64,000 bases of DNA from Streptomyces lomondensis (GTDB lineage: Bacteria > Actinomycetota > Actinomycetes > Streptomycetales > Streptomycetaceae), in contig NZ_BMWC01000010.1 in NCBI RefSeq assembly GCF_014651035.1, positions 248,001 through 312,000 of the forward strand. The letters run 5' to 3'. Positions 1 through 7,966 of the stretch are shown here, piece after piece (positions within the stretch are counted from its first letter, which is position 1; the number at the start of each line of letters is the position of its first letter). The position numbers and the translations under genes were made by a program. Below the pieces are notes generated by a model that was not told the origin of the DNA, searched no databases, and was given only the letters and a program-made list of their open reading frames with translations.

Positions 1-279
1 CGCCGCGATCTGGGCGGTGGGCCGCTTGATCCCGGTCTGGAGCGACGAGATCCACTTGGCGACCTTGGTGGTGTCCGGGGTGAGCGGGCGGGTCAGCCGG
101 ATCGTCGAGAACGACACCCGGGTCGGCAGCTGCCAGACGAAGCCGTTGTTGCCGCCCTCCTGGCGCTGCTCGATCTCCACCTGCGAGGACAGCCCTTCGC
201 ATCCGTTGAAGTAGCCGAGGCTCTCGCCGTCGATGCTGAGGGTGAACCAGATGGTGGAGCCCGGATCCTGGCGGGACAT
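1..279 (-). CDS. CIS tube-type protein (phage gp19 family), partial
   Basis: Ninety-three N-terminal residues are visible; the gene runs off the left edge. It starts MSRQDPGSTIWFTLSIDGES and continues with GYFNGCEGLSSQVEIEQ and RVSFSTIRLTRPLTPD, the pattern of gp19-like tube proteins that stack as hexamers inside a contractile tail. It is a second tube paralogue beside the one at 4237-4680. In characterised extracellular CISs one tube paralogue forms the main tube and others act as adaptors at the baseplate end; its place on the baseplate-proximal side of the cluster suggests the adaptor role (inference). The ATG at 277-279 is the obvious start. A 74-base gap separates it from the upstream Pro-rich gene, so it is probably in the same minus-strand operon. 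Confidence 0.85.
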   Translation of the reverse strand, partial: MSRQDPGSTIWFTLSIDGESLGYFNGCEGLSSQVEIEQRQEGGNNGFVWQLPTRVSFSTIRLTRPLTPDTTKVAKWISSLQTGIKRPTAQIAA

Positions 280-353
280 CGCGGGTGGGCCTTTCTGTCG
301 TTCCTGGTCGGTCGTTCCTGGTCGGTCGTCGGGGTGTGTGCTGGGGCGGGGCG

Positions 354-3300
354 TCAGTGGCGGGGGTCGCGGAGCCTGCCGATCCGCTCGCGGTCCAGCC
401 GGAGTTCCGTGCGGATCAGCCGGGTGATGCGGCCGATGATCCGGTGCACGAGTTCGTCGAGCTGGAAGTCGGTGAGCTCCCGGGGGTCGAACGCGCCGGT
501 GGGGACCTCCTGGTAGGCGGGCGGGGGTGGTTGCCGGTGCGGGGGTGGGGGGTCGGCGTGTCCGGAGGTGGGGGGTGGTGGCTGTGCGGTCTGGTTGGCC
601 AGGGGCGTGGCGGCGGTGGCCGCGGCGGCTGCGGCGAGGGTGCCGATGGCTGATGTGGCCGGTGTTTTCGGGGGCCTGCCCGTGGGTTTGGACTTCCTGC
701 CGAAGCGCTGGACGACGGGCAGGGGAGTGGCCGGAGGTGAGGCCGGTGAGGGAGGCCGGGGTGAGGTGAGGGGGGCGACTGGGAGGGACGGTCGGGCCGT
801 GGGGGTGGTGGTTCGGGGGGCCGGTCGCTGTGGAGGGGCGGGTTGGGTGGGTGCCGGTGTGGCGGGCTTGGTGGTCATGGGGGCGCCCAGGGCTGAGCGG
901 CGGTGGGAGGTGGGGGTGCGCTGGATGGTGGGGGCCGGGTTCTGGGACGGGGGGTGGTTCGGGGGCGGAGGGTTGTGCGGGGGCGGCGGGCTCGTGGGGG
1001 TGGTCGGCGTGGGGTTCGCCGCCGTCGGCTCGGGCCTGACGTCCCTGACGTCCCTGACGGGCTGTGCGGTGATCGGGGCGCCGAGGCCGAGGCGGGGGGC
1101 ACGGCGGGGGGTGCCGGTTGGTGTGACGGGTGAGTGTGCGGACTCGGGGGGCCGCCGCATTGGTTGGCCTGTGAGGCTTGGGGTGGGGCCGGTCGCCGGG
1201 GAGTTGTGGGCGGTGGGTGCTGGGGTGTGCGTGGGGGCGGTCGCTGGGGTGGTGGGAGGGAGCGCTGTCCGCTGTACCGGCGGTGGGGTGGTGGCGGGTG
1301 TTGAGGGGATGCCCTGGGTACGAGGGGTCGGCTCGGTGCCGGTTGCCGGTGTGTGGTTCCGGTCGACCGGCGGTGGCGTGGGGCGGGAGGGCATCGCCGT
1401 AGGTACGCCGTCGGGCCGTGCTGGTGTGGGGCCGGCGGGGGGCTGAGACAGGGCGGAGTCGGCCGGGCGCCGTCGCTGGACGACGGGGTCGGGGGCGCCT
1501 GAGTCGGCGGCCGTTCCGGACGCAGCCCTGCCCGGGGTCGACGGGCCGCTCGTCGGGTTGCCGGGCCTGGTCCGGGCCGGTGCCGGGCCCGCGCCGGTGG
1601 CGGTCGGGTCGCTCGCCGGGCTGGTCGCCGTAGGGCCGGGTGGGGTTCGGCCGGGGGTAGGGGGCGGTACGTCGCCACGGCCCGGGGTGACCTGGCCGTG
1701 GTGGTGCCCCACATCGCGCTGGACGGGGGCTGCCGGATGCGCCGGGGTGCCGAGGTTGCCGGGGTCGGTGCGCTCGGGCCCCTTGGTGGAGTCGGTCGCC
1801 GGGTTGCCGTGGGACGGAGCCGCCATGCGCTGCACTGCGGCGCCACTGACGTCGGGTTTCGTGCTCTGGGAGCCCTGCATCGGGCCGGTCGTTGGAGTGC
1901 CGGCGGGCGGGAGGGCGGTCCGCTGCACTGGGGCGGCTTCTTCGACGCCCGTGTTCTCCACCGGGCCCTCGGGCCTGGCGGCCCGGCGCGTCGCAGGCAG
2001 TGTCCGCCGCTGTACCGCCCCGGCTGCGGCCCGAGCCTTGGTCAGGGACGCCGGCCGGGACGACGGGTTCGCCGGCGCGGGGGTCACTCGGAGGCCTGAG
2101 ACGGGCGGCGGTGAGGCCGTTTCCCGCGTGGGCGTGGGCGTGGGCGTGGGCGGGGGCGACGGCACCACGGCTGCGGTACGTGGTGACGCCGAGGAGAGTC
2201 CTTGTGCTGCTGCGACAGGGGTCGTCGGGGGCACCGGCCCACGCGCGGGAGCCGAGCCGCCCGTGTCCGTCCGCGGATTCGGGCGCGTGGGCGTGGCCGA
2301 CGGCGTGCCGGTCCGAGCCGGTGCGGAGCCCGCACGGGTCCCCGAGCCGTCCGCACGGCCCGGGGAGGCCACGGGCCTCACCACACGCCCCGCCGCCGAC
2401 GAAGCGACGGGCGCGGCGATGGCCGCCGGTGCCGGGGGTGCTCCTGGTGTCGCGGGCGGCGTGCCCTGCGCTGTTGCCCGGGGTGGTCTCGGTGTCGCGC
2501 CCGAGTGTGCTTCCCGGGAAGCTTCTGGCGGCGTGCCGGGCGCCGTTGCCCGGGATGCTGCTGGCGGCATGTCCGAGGGTGTGCCCGGCGTCGCTGTCCG
2601 GGCTGCTCCTGGCGACGTATCCGATGCCGTTGCCCGCGATGTTCCCGGTGTTATGCCGGGCGCCGTTGCCCGGGATGCTGCTGGCGGTATGTCCGAGGGC
2701 GTGCCCGACGTTGCTGCCCGGGCTGCTCTTGGCGGCGTACCCGACGCTGCTCCCCGCGATGCTCCCGGCGTCATGCCCCCCGAGGGCGTGCCCGGCGCCG
2801 TTGCCCGGGATGCTGCTGGCGTCATGCCCGAGGGCGCGCCGGACGTCGCTGTCCGGGCTGCTCCTGGCGACGTACCCGACGCCGCTCCCCGCGATACTCC
2901 CGGCGGCGTGCCCGGCGCCGCTCCCCGCGACGCACCCGGCGCCCCGACCGACGCCGCTCCCCGCCCCGCTCCTGGCGCCCCACCCGACGCCGACGCCGAC
3001 GCAGCTCCCGTCGAAGCCGCCCGCCCCCCACTCGCCGCCCGCTGTACGACAGCCCCCCTCCCGGCGCCCCGCAGACCACCCACCACCGAACTTCTGCCCA
3101 CAACTCCCACCGCAGGAGAAGCAGAGGTCGTACCGTCCACCCCCGGCCCCCTCGGCGGAATCGCCCGCAGCGGTACCGCCGGGGGCCGCTGCGGTACCGG
3201 CTCCGGGCCGGCCAACGGCAAGGCGCCAACGGGGCGTTCGAGGCCGGACACCGGCCGGGCCGATGACGGGCGCGGCGCGTCGCCGAGCAGGGCGCTCGAC

Positions 3301-3590
3301 TGCCCGTCCAGGACCGTGTGGGACGCCGTACACGTGAAGGACGGGTTCTGCCACGTCGGCAGCCGCCCGCCGAACCCGGCGTCCGCGACCCCGGCCCGCT
3401 GCCCCGGCGCGAGGGCACGCTGGATCGGCGGCACCTTCGACCAGGAAGCGGTCACCACAGGCCCCGCCCCACCCGCAGCTCCTACATCGCCGACACCCGG
3501 CCCCGCGCCAGCAACCGCCGAGACTGCCGTAGCCGCCGTAGCCGTCCCGTCCTCGTTAGTCCGGCGCCGCAGCCGGTCCAGGAACCCCAT
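354..3590 (-). CDS. 1078-aa Pro/Ala/Thr-rich CIS-locus protein with [VI]QR motifs
   Basis: Function unknown. Three parts are visible. The N-terminus (about 1-150) has a basic start, MGFLDRLRRR, then a possible folded part with SWSKVPPIQRALAPG and LPTWQNPSFTCTASHTVLDG. A very long disordered Pro/Ala/Thr/Ser linker (about 150-1035) follows, including roughly 13-residue imperfect tandem repeats of the type ASRATAPGTPSG at about 210-380. The last 40 residues (LTDFQLDELVHRIIGRITRL, then a basic tail) look like one amphipathic helix. The motif VQR or IQR occurs ten times. The gene starts three bases after the DUF6760-like stop codon, so it is co-transcribed with sheath and tube. Its ends could be conserved docking parts with a strain-variable linker between them. 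A tape-measure or cargo role is possible but unproven. The opposite-strand open frames here are composition artefacts. Confidence 0.8.
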   Translation of the reverse strand: MGFLDRLRRRTNEDGTATAATAVSAVAGAGPGVGDVGAAGGAGPVVTASWSKVPPIQRALAPGQRAGVADAGFGGRLPTWQNPSFTCTASHTVLDGQSSALLGDAPRPSSARPVSGLERPVGALPLAGPEPVPQRPPAVPLRAIPPRGPGVDGTTSASPAVGVVGRSSVVGGLRGAGRGAVVQRAASGGRAASTGAASASASGGAPGAGRGAASVGAPGASRGAAPGTPPGVSRGAASGTSPGAARTATSGAPSGMTPAASRATAPGTPSGGMTPGASRGAASGTPPRAARAATSGTPSDIPPAASRATAPGITPGTSRATASDTSPGAARTATPGTPSDMPPAASRATAPGTPPEASREAHSGATPRPPRATAQGTPPATPGAPPAPAAIAAPVASSAAGRVVRPVASPGRADGSGTRAGSAPARTGTPSATPTRPNPRTDTGGSAPARGPVPPTTPVAAAQGLSSASPRTAAVVPSPPPTPTPTPTRETASPPPVSGLRVTPAPANPSSRPASLTKARAAAGAVQRRTLPATRRAARPEGPVENTGVEEAAPVQRTALPPAGTPTTGPMQGSQSTKPDVSGAAVQRMAAPSHGNPATDSTKGPERTDPGNLGTPAHPAAPVQRDVGHHHGQVTPGRGDVPPPTPGRTPPGPTATSPASDPTATGAGPAPARTRPGNPTSGPSTPGRAASGTAADSGAPDPVVQRRRPADSALSQPPAGPTPARPDGVPTAMPSRPTPPPVDRNHTPATGTEPTPRTQGIPSTPATTPPPVQRTALPPTTPATAPTHTPAPTAHNSPATGPTPSLTGQPMRRPPESAHSPVTPTGTPRRAPRLGLGAPITAQPVRDVRDVRPEPTAANPTPTTPTSPPPPHNPPPPNHPPSQNPAPTIQRTPTSHRRSALGAPMTTKPATPAPTQPAPPQRPAPRTTTPTARPSLPVAPLTSPRPPSPASPPATPLPVVQRFGRKSKPTGRPPKTPATSAIGTLAAAAAATAATPLANQTAQPPPPTSGHADPPPPHRQPPPPAYQEVPTGAFDPRELTDFQLDELVHRIIGRITRLIRTELRLDRERIGRLRDPRH

Positions 3591-3593
3591 CGT

Positions 3594-3752
3594 TCAGCCC
3601 TCCGCCCCGGCGCGCGTGACCAGGGACGCGATCTGCTCCGTGAAGCGGCGGCGGTCGTGGTGTTCCAGGTCCAGGATCTCGTCCATGCTCCAGTGGAAGT
3701 GGTAGGCGACGTACGCGATCTCCTCGTGCAGCCGGTCGGTCGCGTACGTCAC
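3594..3752 (-). CDS. small CIS-associated protein (DUF6760-like), 52 aa
   Basis: A 52-residue protein starting MTYATDRLHEEIAYVAYHFH, followed by WSMDEILDLEHHDRRRFTEQ. The GTG start overlaps the TGA of the upstream gene in a GTGA junction, which argues for coupled translation. Small proteins of this type, with an aromatic/His-rich core and a WS.DEILDL helix, recur in phage-tail and CIS clusters next to the tail-assembly gene; I recognise the family as DUF6760-like from memory. They are usually treated as assembly factors of unknown mechanism. The frame stays open far upstream, so the start choice rests on the overlap and on the family's short length. Confidence 0.8.
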   Translation of the reverse strand: MTYATDRLHEEIAYVAYHFHWSMDEILDLEHHDRRRFTEQIASLVTRAGAEG

Positions 3753-4237
3753 GATTCCCCCAGGCGGCTCCCGCCGAGTTCCACTTCGAAGGGCTCCGCG
3801 CAGTGCGGGCACTCCACGGCCGCGCGGGTGTGGCCCTCCGCGTTGATCTGGCGGTAGAAGTCCTGGAGGAACGCCAGATCGGAGGCGAACATGTTCTCCA
3901 CGATCCCGTCGTGCACCATCGGCAGCGTGCCCAGGCGGGTGATGACCCGCCCGAGCAGGACGACCGACAGGTACGCCGGGTTCTCCTGGACCCGCACGTC
4001 GCGCAGCGGCACGAGTTCGTCCCGCGCCGTCGACAGGCGCATCACGCCGTCCCGGTGGACGGTGCCCGACTCGTCGACGTAGCCGCGCGGCAGCTGGAAG
4101 GGGAACTCGGTACGCAGCGCCTCCTGCTGCGGCGCCGCGTCCGCTCCGGCCTCCGCCCCCGCCTCCGGCACGGCCGCGGCGGCGTCCGCACCGGAGTGCA
4201 GGACGGCGCCGCCGGCCTTCGCAGCCGTACGCCGCAT
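3749..4237 (-). CDS. CIS baseplate / tail-assembly protein with C-terminal CxxC
   Basis: 162 residues. An Ala-rich, probably flexible N-terminus (about 1-40) leads into a globular region with FPFQLPRGYVDESGTVHRDG and MRLSTARDELVPLRDVRVQE, then AYLSVVLLGRVITRLGTLP. This resembles the T4 baseplate/tail-assembly protein family that sits beside the tube gene in CIS loci. The C-terminus has CPHC at about 146-149, half of a zinc-ribbon-like site; no second CxxC pair is visible. Start and stop overlap both neighbours (TAATG with the tube gene, GTGA with the small gene), so this is a tight operon. A role in assembly is inferred from family and position. Confidence 0.75.
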   Translation of the reverse strand: MRRTAAKAGGAVLHSGADAAAAVPEAGAEAGADAAPQQEALRTEFPFQLPRGYVDESGTVHRDGVMRLSTARDELVPLRDVRVQENPAYLSVVLLGRVITRLGTLPMVHDGIVENMFASDLAFLQDFYRQINAEGHTRAAVECPHCAEPFEVELGGSRLGES

Positions 4238-4680
4238 TACTCGATGACCAGTTCTTCGAACACGATGGTGACGGTCTCCGTGAGAGCGGCGGCCTCACCG
4301 GCCTTCACCGTGCTCGTGTCGATCTTGCTGCACCAGGCGTTGCGCAGGTTGTACCGCTTCACCGGGTTGTCCTCGAAGTCCATCATGATGATCGAGGCGT
4401 TCTTGCGGGCCGTGGCCATCCGCCCGGCGATGGAGTCGTTGATCCACTGGGTGAACGACGCCGACTGGGTCATGCCGCGCACGACGGTGCACTGCCCGTT
4501 CTTCTGCACGCCCGGCAGCAGCGCCACCTCGGCCCTGCCCTGCGCGGTGTTCTGCTGGTAGGTGATGACGTCCTGTTCGAGGGTGAGGCCGCTGACCTCG
4601 GCGAGGTACTCGACCATCACACCGTCGATCTGGAGGCCGAAGTTGTGTGAGGTGAGGGCGTCACCCGGCTGGAGACTCAT
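4237..4680 (-). CDS. CIS inner tube protein (gp19/Hcp-like)
   Basis: 147 residues, the usual size for this family. Recognisable stretches are NFGLQIDGVMVEYLAEVSGL near the start, then NGQCTVVRGMTQSASFTQWI and DFEDNPVKRYNLRNAWCSKI, ending in VTIVFEELVIE. This is the T4 gp19 / tail-tube fold whose hexamers stack to make the inner tube inside the sheath. It lies directly downstream of the sheath gene with a 60-base gap, the standard sheath-tube order of contractile tails and CISs. It is predicted cytoplasmic, since Streptomyces CIS particles assemble in the cytoplasm. It is distinct from the partial tube paralogue at the left edge. Confidence 0.92.
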   Translation of the reverse strand: MSLQPGDALTSHNFGLQIDGVMVEYLAEVSGLTLEQDVITYQQNTAQGRAEVALLPGVQKNGQCTVVRGMTQSASFTQWINDSIAGRMATARKNASIIMMDFEDNPVKRYNLRNAWCSKIDTSTVKAGEAAALTETVTIVFEELVIE

Positions 4681-4740
4681 GAGTTGGCTGTCCTTGTGAG
4701 GGAGGTCGTGAGGGACGTACGGCGGTGGGGGCCGGGCGGG

Positions 4741-6315
4741 CTACTCCTCCAGCTCCCCGCTGCCGCTGGAGAACTGGGCCAGCCGGAAGATCACGAACTC
4801 GGCGGGCTTGACGGGCGCGATGCCGATCTCGCACACGACCCGGCCGAGGTCGACCGACTCGGGCGGGTTGGTCTCCTCGTCGCACTTGACGTAGTAGGCC
4901 TCCTCGGGCCGCTGCCCGAAGAGCGCGCCGCCGCGCCACTCGTTGACCAGGAACGCCGAGATGTTGCGGCGGATCCGGGCCCACAGGTTGTGGTCGTTCG
5001 GCTCGAATACCACCCACTGGGTGCCGATCAGGATCGACTCCTCCAGGTAGTTGAAGTACCGGCGGATGTTGAGGTAGCGCCAGGCCGGGTCGGAGGAGAG
5101 GGTGCGGGCGCCCCAGACGCGGATGCCGCGGCCGGGGAACGCGCGGATGCAGTTGACCCCGATCGGGTTGAGCAGGTCCTGCTCGCCGCGGGTGATCTGG
5201 GTCTCCAGGTCCACCGCGCCGCGCACGACCTCGTTGGCGGGCGCCTTGTGCACACCGCGCTCGGAGTCGCTGCGGGCCCAGATGCCGGCGACGTGGCCGC
5301 TCGGCGGCACCAGCCGGGCCTGGCCGGTGGCCGGGTCGAAGGTCTTGATCCAGGGGTAGTACAGGGCCGCGTACTTGGAGTCGTAGCCGGCCGTCTCCTG
5401 GCGCCAGACCCGGATCTGGCGGGCGTTCATGCCCGGCGGCGGGTCGATCACGGCGACCCGGTCGCCCATCAGCTCGCAGTGCGCGATCAGCCCGAGCTGG
5501 ACCGCCTTGACGGCCTCCAGGTCGATCGCGCCGCGCTGGTAGGCGGCCATCAGGTCGGGCACCGCGACCATGGAGATCTCGTCGACGGCCTCCAGACCGC
5601 CGAAGCCGGTGCGGTCGGCGGAGTCGCCGAGGTACTGGGCCGGGCCGGGGTGCGAGGCGTCCGGGTTCCCGGCGGGAGCGGCCGGCGGGGCCGCCAGGGC
5701 CACCGTCTGGTTCTCCGGGCGGGCCAGCTGCGCGGCCGGCGCGGCCTCGGCGACGGCGATGAGCTTGGAACGCTCCTTGACCTGCGTGACGACGTAGTTG
5801 CGGCCGCCCTTCTTGGCGCTCACGTCGAACGTCTCGACGGGCTTCCCGCCGTCCTTGACGATCAGCCTGAACCGCTCCGCGGGACCCTCGCCCTCCGCGT
5901 CGGCGACCTCGACGCTCAGATCACCCTGGCCGACGGCGGTGACGCTGAACGTGCCGAGCTGCCGGGGCTCGCCCGCGGGCAGCGCGGCCGGGGCGTCCGA
6001 GCGGCCGGTGACGGCGGCGGGACCCTGGTCCGCCTCGGCGGCGCCCTCGGGGGAGCCGCCCACCCGCACGACGTACGCGGCGGAACCGCCGTTGTTGAAG
6101 AAGCCGTAGACGGAGTGGGCGAGGTAGTACCCGTCGGTGAACTCACCGAAGGCCGCCACGTACTGCGTCCAGTTGGTCACCAGCGTCGGCTCGTTCAGCG
6201 GACCGGTCGGCGCGAGTCCGACGAAGGCCGCCACCGAGGTCCCCACCCCCTCGATCGGGCGCGAGCCGCTGGCCACCTCCTCGACGTAGACGCCGGGCGA
6301 CAGGTAGGACGGCAT
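4741..6315 (-). CDS. CIS contractile sheath protein
   Basis: 524 residues beginning MPSYLSPGVYVEEVASGSRP, the hallmark N-terminus of tail sheath subunits (YxSPGVYVEE). The middle (about 90-240) is a less conserved insert. The C-terminal half carries the conserved sheath core, for example VAVIDPPPGMNARQIRVWRQ, YAALYYPWIKTF and GRGIRVWGARTLS. It ends with a handshake arm segment, VVCEIGIAPVKPAEFVIFRL. The subunits polymerise around the tube and contract to drive it forward. This is the first gene of the minus-strand CIS operon. A 214-base divergent intergenic region separates it from the CisA-like gene and should hold its promoter. An AG-rich ribosome site precedes the ATG. Confidence 0.95.
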   Translation of the reverse strand: MPSYLSPGVYVEEVASGSRPIEGVGTSVAAFVGLAPTGPLNEPTLVTNWTQYVAAFGEFTDGYYLAHSVYGFFNNGGSAAYVVRVGGSPEGAAEADQGPAAVTGRSDAPAALPAGEPRQLGTFSVTAVGQGDLSVEVADAEGEGPAERFRLIVKDGGKPVETFDVSAKKGGRNYVVTQVKERSKLIAVAEAAPAAQLARPENQTVALAAPPAAPAGNPDASHPGPAQYLGDSADRTGFGGLEAVDEISMVAVPDLMAAYQRGAIDLEAVKAVQLGLIAHCELMGDRVAVIDPPPGMNARQIRVWRQETAGYDSKYAALYYPWIKTFDPATGQARLVPPSGHVAGIWARSDSERGVHKAPANEVVRGAVDLETQITRGEQDLLNPIGVNCIRAFPGRGIRVWGARTLSSDPAWRYLNIRRYFNYLEESILIGTQWVVFEPNDHNLWARIRRNISAFLVNEWRGGALFGQRPEEAYYVKCDEETNPPESVDLGRVVCEIGIAPVKPAEFVIFRLAQFSSGSGELEE

Positions 6316-6517
6316 GCTCTGCTCTCCTCGGGGTACGAGTCAGGAACGCTTCCCACCCTCGGGCGCGCAGCGCGCCGCCCGGAACGGCCTCCGGTGCCGC
6401 GCCGAGGGCAACTCCACTGCCCCCAAGGGCAGCCCGCCGGGCCGGTACGCCCTCCCGTACGGCACGCCTGCCCCCGGAACTGCCCCTTCGGCCCTGCCCG
6501 GCCCCGGCGCCCGCCCC

Positions 6518-6523
6518 TAGCGT
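6518..6523 (+). promoter_or_regulatory. putative -10 element of the CisA-like gene (leaderless)
   Basis: TAGCGT lies six bases before the GTG start, and no purine-rich ribosome site is visible between them. In Streptomyces this spacing is typical of leaderless transcripts that begin at the start codon. No convincing -35 box is seen. Inference. Confidence 0.35.
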
Positions 6524-6529
6524 GACGGC

Positions 6530-7942
6530 GTGAGCCTGTGGACCTCCCTGGAACCCGCCTCCGCGACCGTCGACCCGGGCGGCGTGACGCGCGTCCGGCT
6601 GCGCTTGCGCAACACCGGTGACGTCGTCGACGAGTACCGCTTCGAACCGGTCGGCCCCGTCGCCCCCTGGACGACGGTCGAGCCGGCGTCCCTGCGCCTG
6701 TACCCCGGGACGACCGGCACGGTGGAGCTGACGTTCGCGCCCCCGCGTACGCCGGACGCCACCGCGGGGCCGAACCCGTACGCGGTACGGATCACGCCCA
6801 CCGAGCACCCCGAGGCGACGACCGTTCCCGAGGGGAACCTGACCATCACCCCGTTCACGGAGGTGCGGGCGGAACTGGTGCCGCCCACGGTCAAGGGGCG
6901 GTTCCGGGGGCGGCCCCGGCTCGCGGTCGACAACGTCGGCAACACCCGGCTGACCGCCTCCCTCAGCGGCAGTGACAACGGCGACGAGCTGTCGTACGAC
7001 CTCCACCCGGCCAACGTCCAGATCGAGCCGGGCCGGGCCGCCTTCGTCAAGGCCACGCTCAAGCCGAAGGACATCATCTGGTTCGGATCGAAGGAGCAGC
7101 GGCCCTACACGCTCAGCGTGCAGCGGTCCGGTGCCGCGGCCCTGCCCGTGGAGGGGACGTTCGTCCAGCGCGGGTTCCTGCCGCGCTGGCTGGCAACCTT
7201 CTTCGGGGTGTTCTTCGCCCTCGCGCTCACCTTCGTCATGCTGTGGCTCGCCTACAGGCCCGCGGTCACCAGCAAGGCCACCCCGGGGGCCGTCGAGGCC
7301 GGCAGCACACTCGCCCCCTCCCCGACCCCCACTCCGGCCCTCAGCTCGGCCCCGCCACCGCCCTCGCCGACTCCGCCGGAGCCGGAGGCCGGTGCCGGGC
7401 AGGGCGACGGCGGGGGCGGCGGCGCCCCCGAGCAGACCAAGAAGCCCCCGAAGCCCGTGGTGCCGGCGGAGAACGTCCTGCTGCGCAACACCACCACCGA
7501 CAAGTGCGCGGACCTGCCGGGCTATGAGGAGGGCCAGCCCGACGGCCCCGTACGCCAGTTCACCTGCGACGAGACGGCGCAGGACAACCAGCTGTGGAAC
7601 CTCGAGGTGAAGTACCCGGAGAAGGGGCCGGGCGGCAGCGCGCTCTTCCAGATCCGCAATGCCAAGGACCAGCTGTGCATGGACCTGCCGGACCTGGGCG
7701 CGGCTGCCGTGACGTCCCCGATCACGGAGTTCCCCTGCGACGGCACGACCGGCGACAACCAGCTGTGGTGGCTCGACAAGCAGGACAGCGGCGCCTACTG
7801 GATCCGCAACTTCGCCAGCAACAACAAGTGCCTGGACGTCTCCGGCTACAGCACCGGGGGCGACGATGCCGACCTCACCCTCTTCGACTGCTCCAACACG
7901 GACGACCAGGAATGGCTGATCGTCCGCCCGTCGGAGGGCTGA
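6530..7942 (+). CDS. CisA-like CIS membrane protein with ricin-type lectin domain
   Basis: 470 residues. About 1-205 is a beta-rich N-terminal region resembling two Ig-like modules (VDPGGVTRVRLRLRNTGDVV, LRLYPGTTGTVELTF, then LAVDNVGNTRLTASLSG). A single membrane helix follows at about 220-243 (WLATFFGVFFALALTFVMLW), then a Pro/Gly linker. About 312-470 is a ricin B-type beta-trefoil: three repeats carry KCADLPG/LCMDLPD/KCLDVSG, a later Cys, and QLW/QLW/QEW motifs. S. coelicolor CisA is a membrane-spanning protein in a CIS cluster needed for particle-membrane contact; this gene matches in place and membrane topology (recalled, not searched). The N-terminus would face the cytoplasmic CIS and the lectin would lie outside (inference). 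It is the only plus-strand gene inside the structural block and appears leaderless. Confidence 0.75.
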   Translation: MSLWTSLEPASATVDPGGVTRVRLRLRNTGDVVDEYRFEPVGPVAPWTTVEPASLRLYPGTTGTVELTFAPPRTPDATAGPNPYAVRITPTEHPEATTVPEGNLTITPFTEVRAELVPPTVKGRFRGRPRLAVDNVGNTRLTASLSGSDNGDELSYDLHPANVQIEPGRAAFVKATLKPKDIIWFGSKEQRPYTLSVQRSGAAALPVEGTFVQRGFLPRWLATFFGVFFALALTFVMLWLAYRPAVTSKATPGAVEAGSTLAPSPTPTPALSSAPPPPSPTPPEPEAGAGQGDGGGGGAPEQTKKPPKPVVPAENVLLRNTTTDKCADLPGYEEGQPDGPVRQFTCDETAQDNQLWNLEVKYPEKGPGGSALFQIRNAKDQLCMDLPDLGAAAVTSPITEFPCDGTTGDNQLWWLDKQDSGAYWIRNFASNNKCLDVSGYSTGGDDADLTLFDCSNTDDQEWLIVRPSEG

Positions 7943-7966
7943 GGCCCCCGCGCCGCGGGCCGGCCG

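Noticed and set aside
2440..2960. CRISPR-like repeat array
   Set aside because: Repeats are in frame, have no unique spacers of constant length, and encode a Pro/Ala linker; no cas genes nearby.
1558..3705. 715-codon plus-strand open frame opposite the giant CIS gene
   Set aside because: It mirrors the GC-rich Pro/Ala codons of the real gene, has no ribosome site, and its product is low-complexity Ala/Gly/Val/Arg with no recognisable domain.
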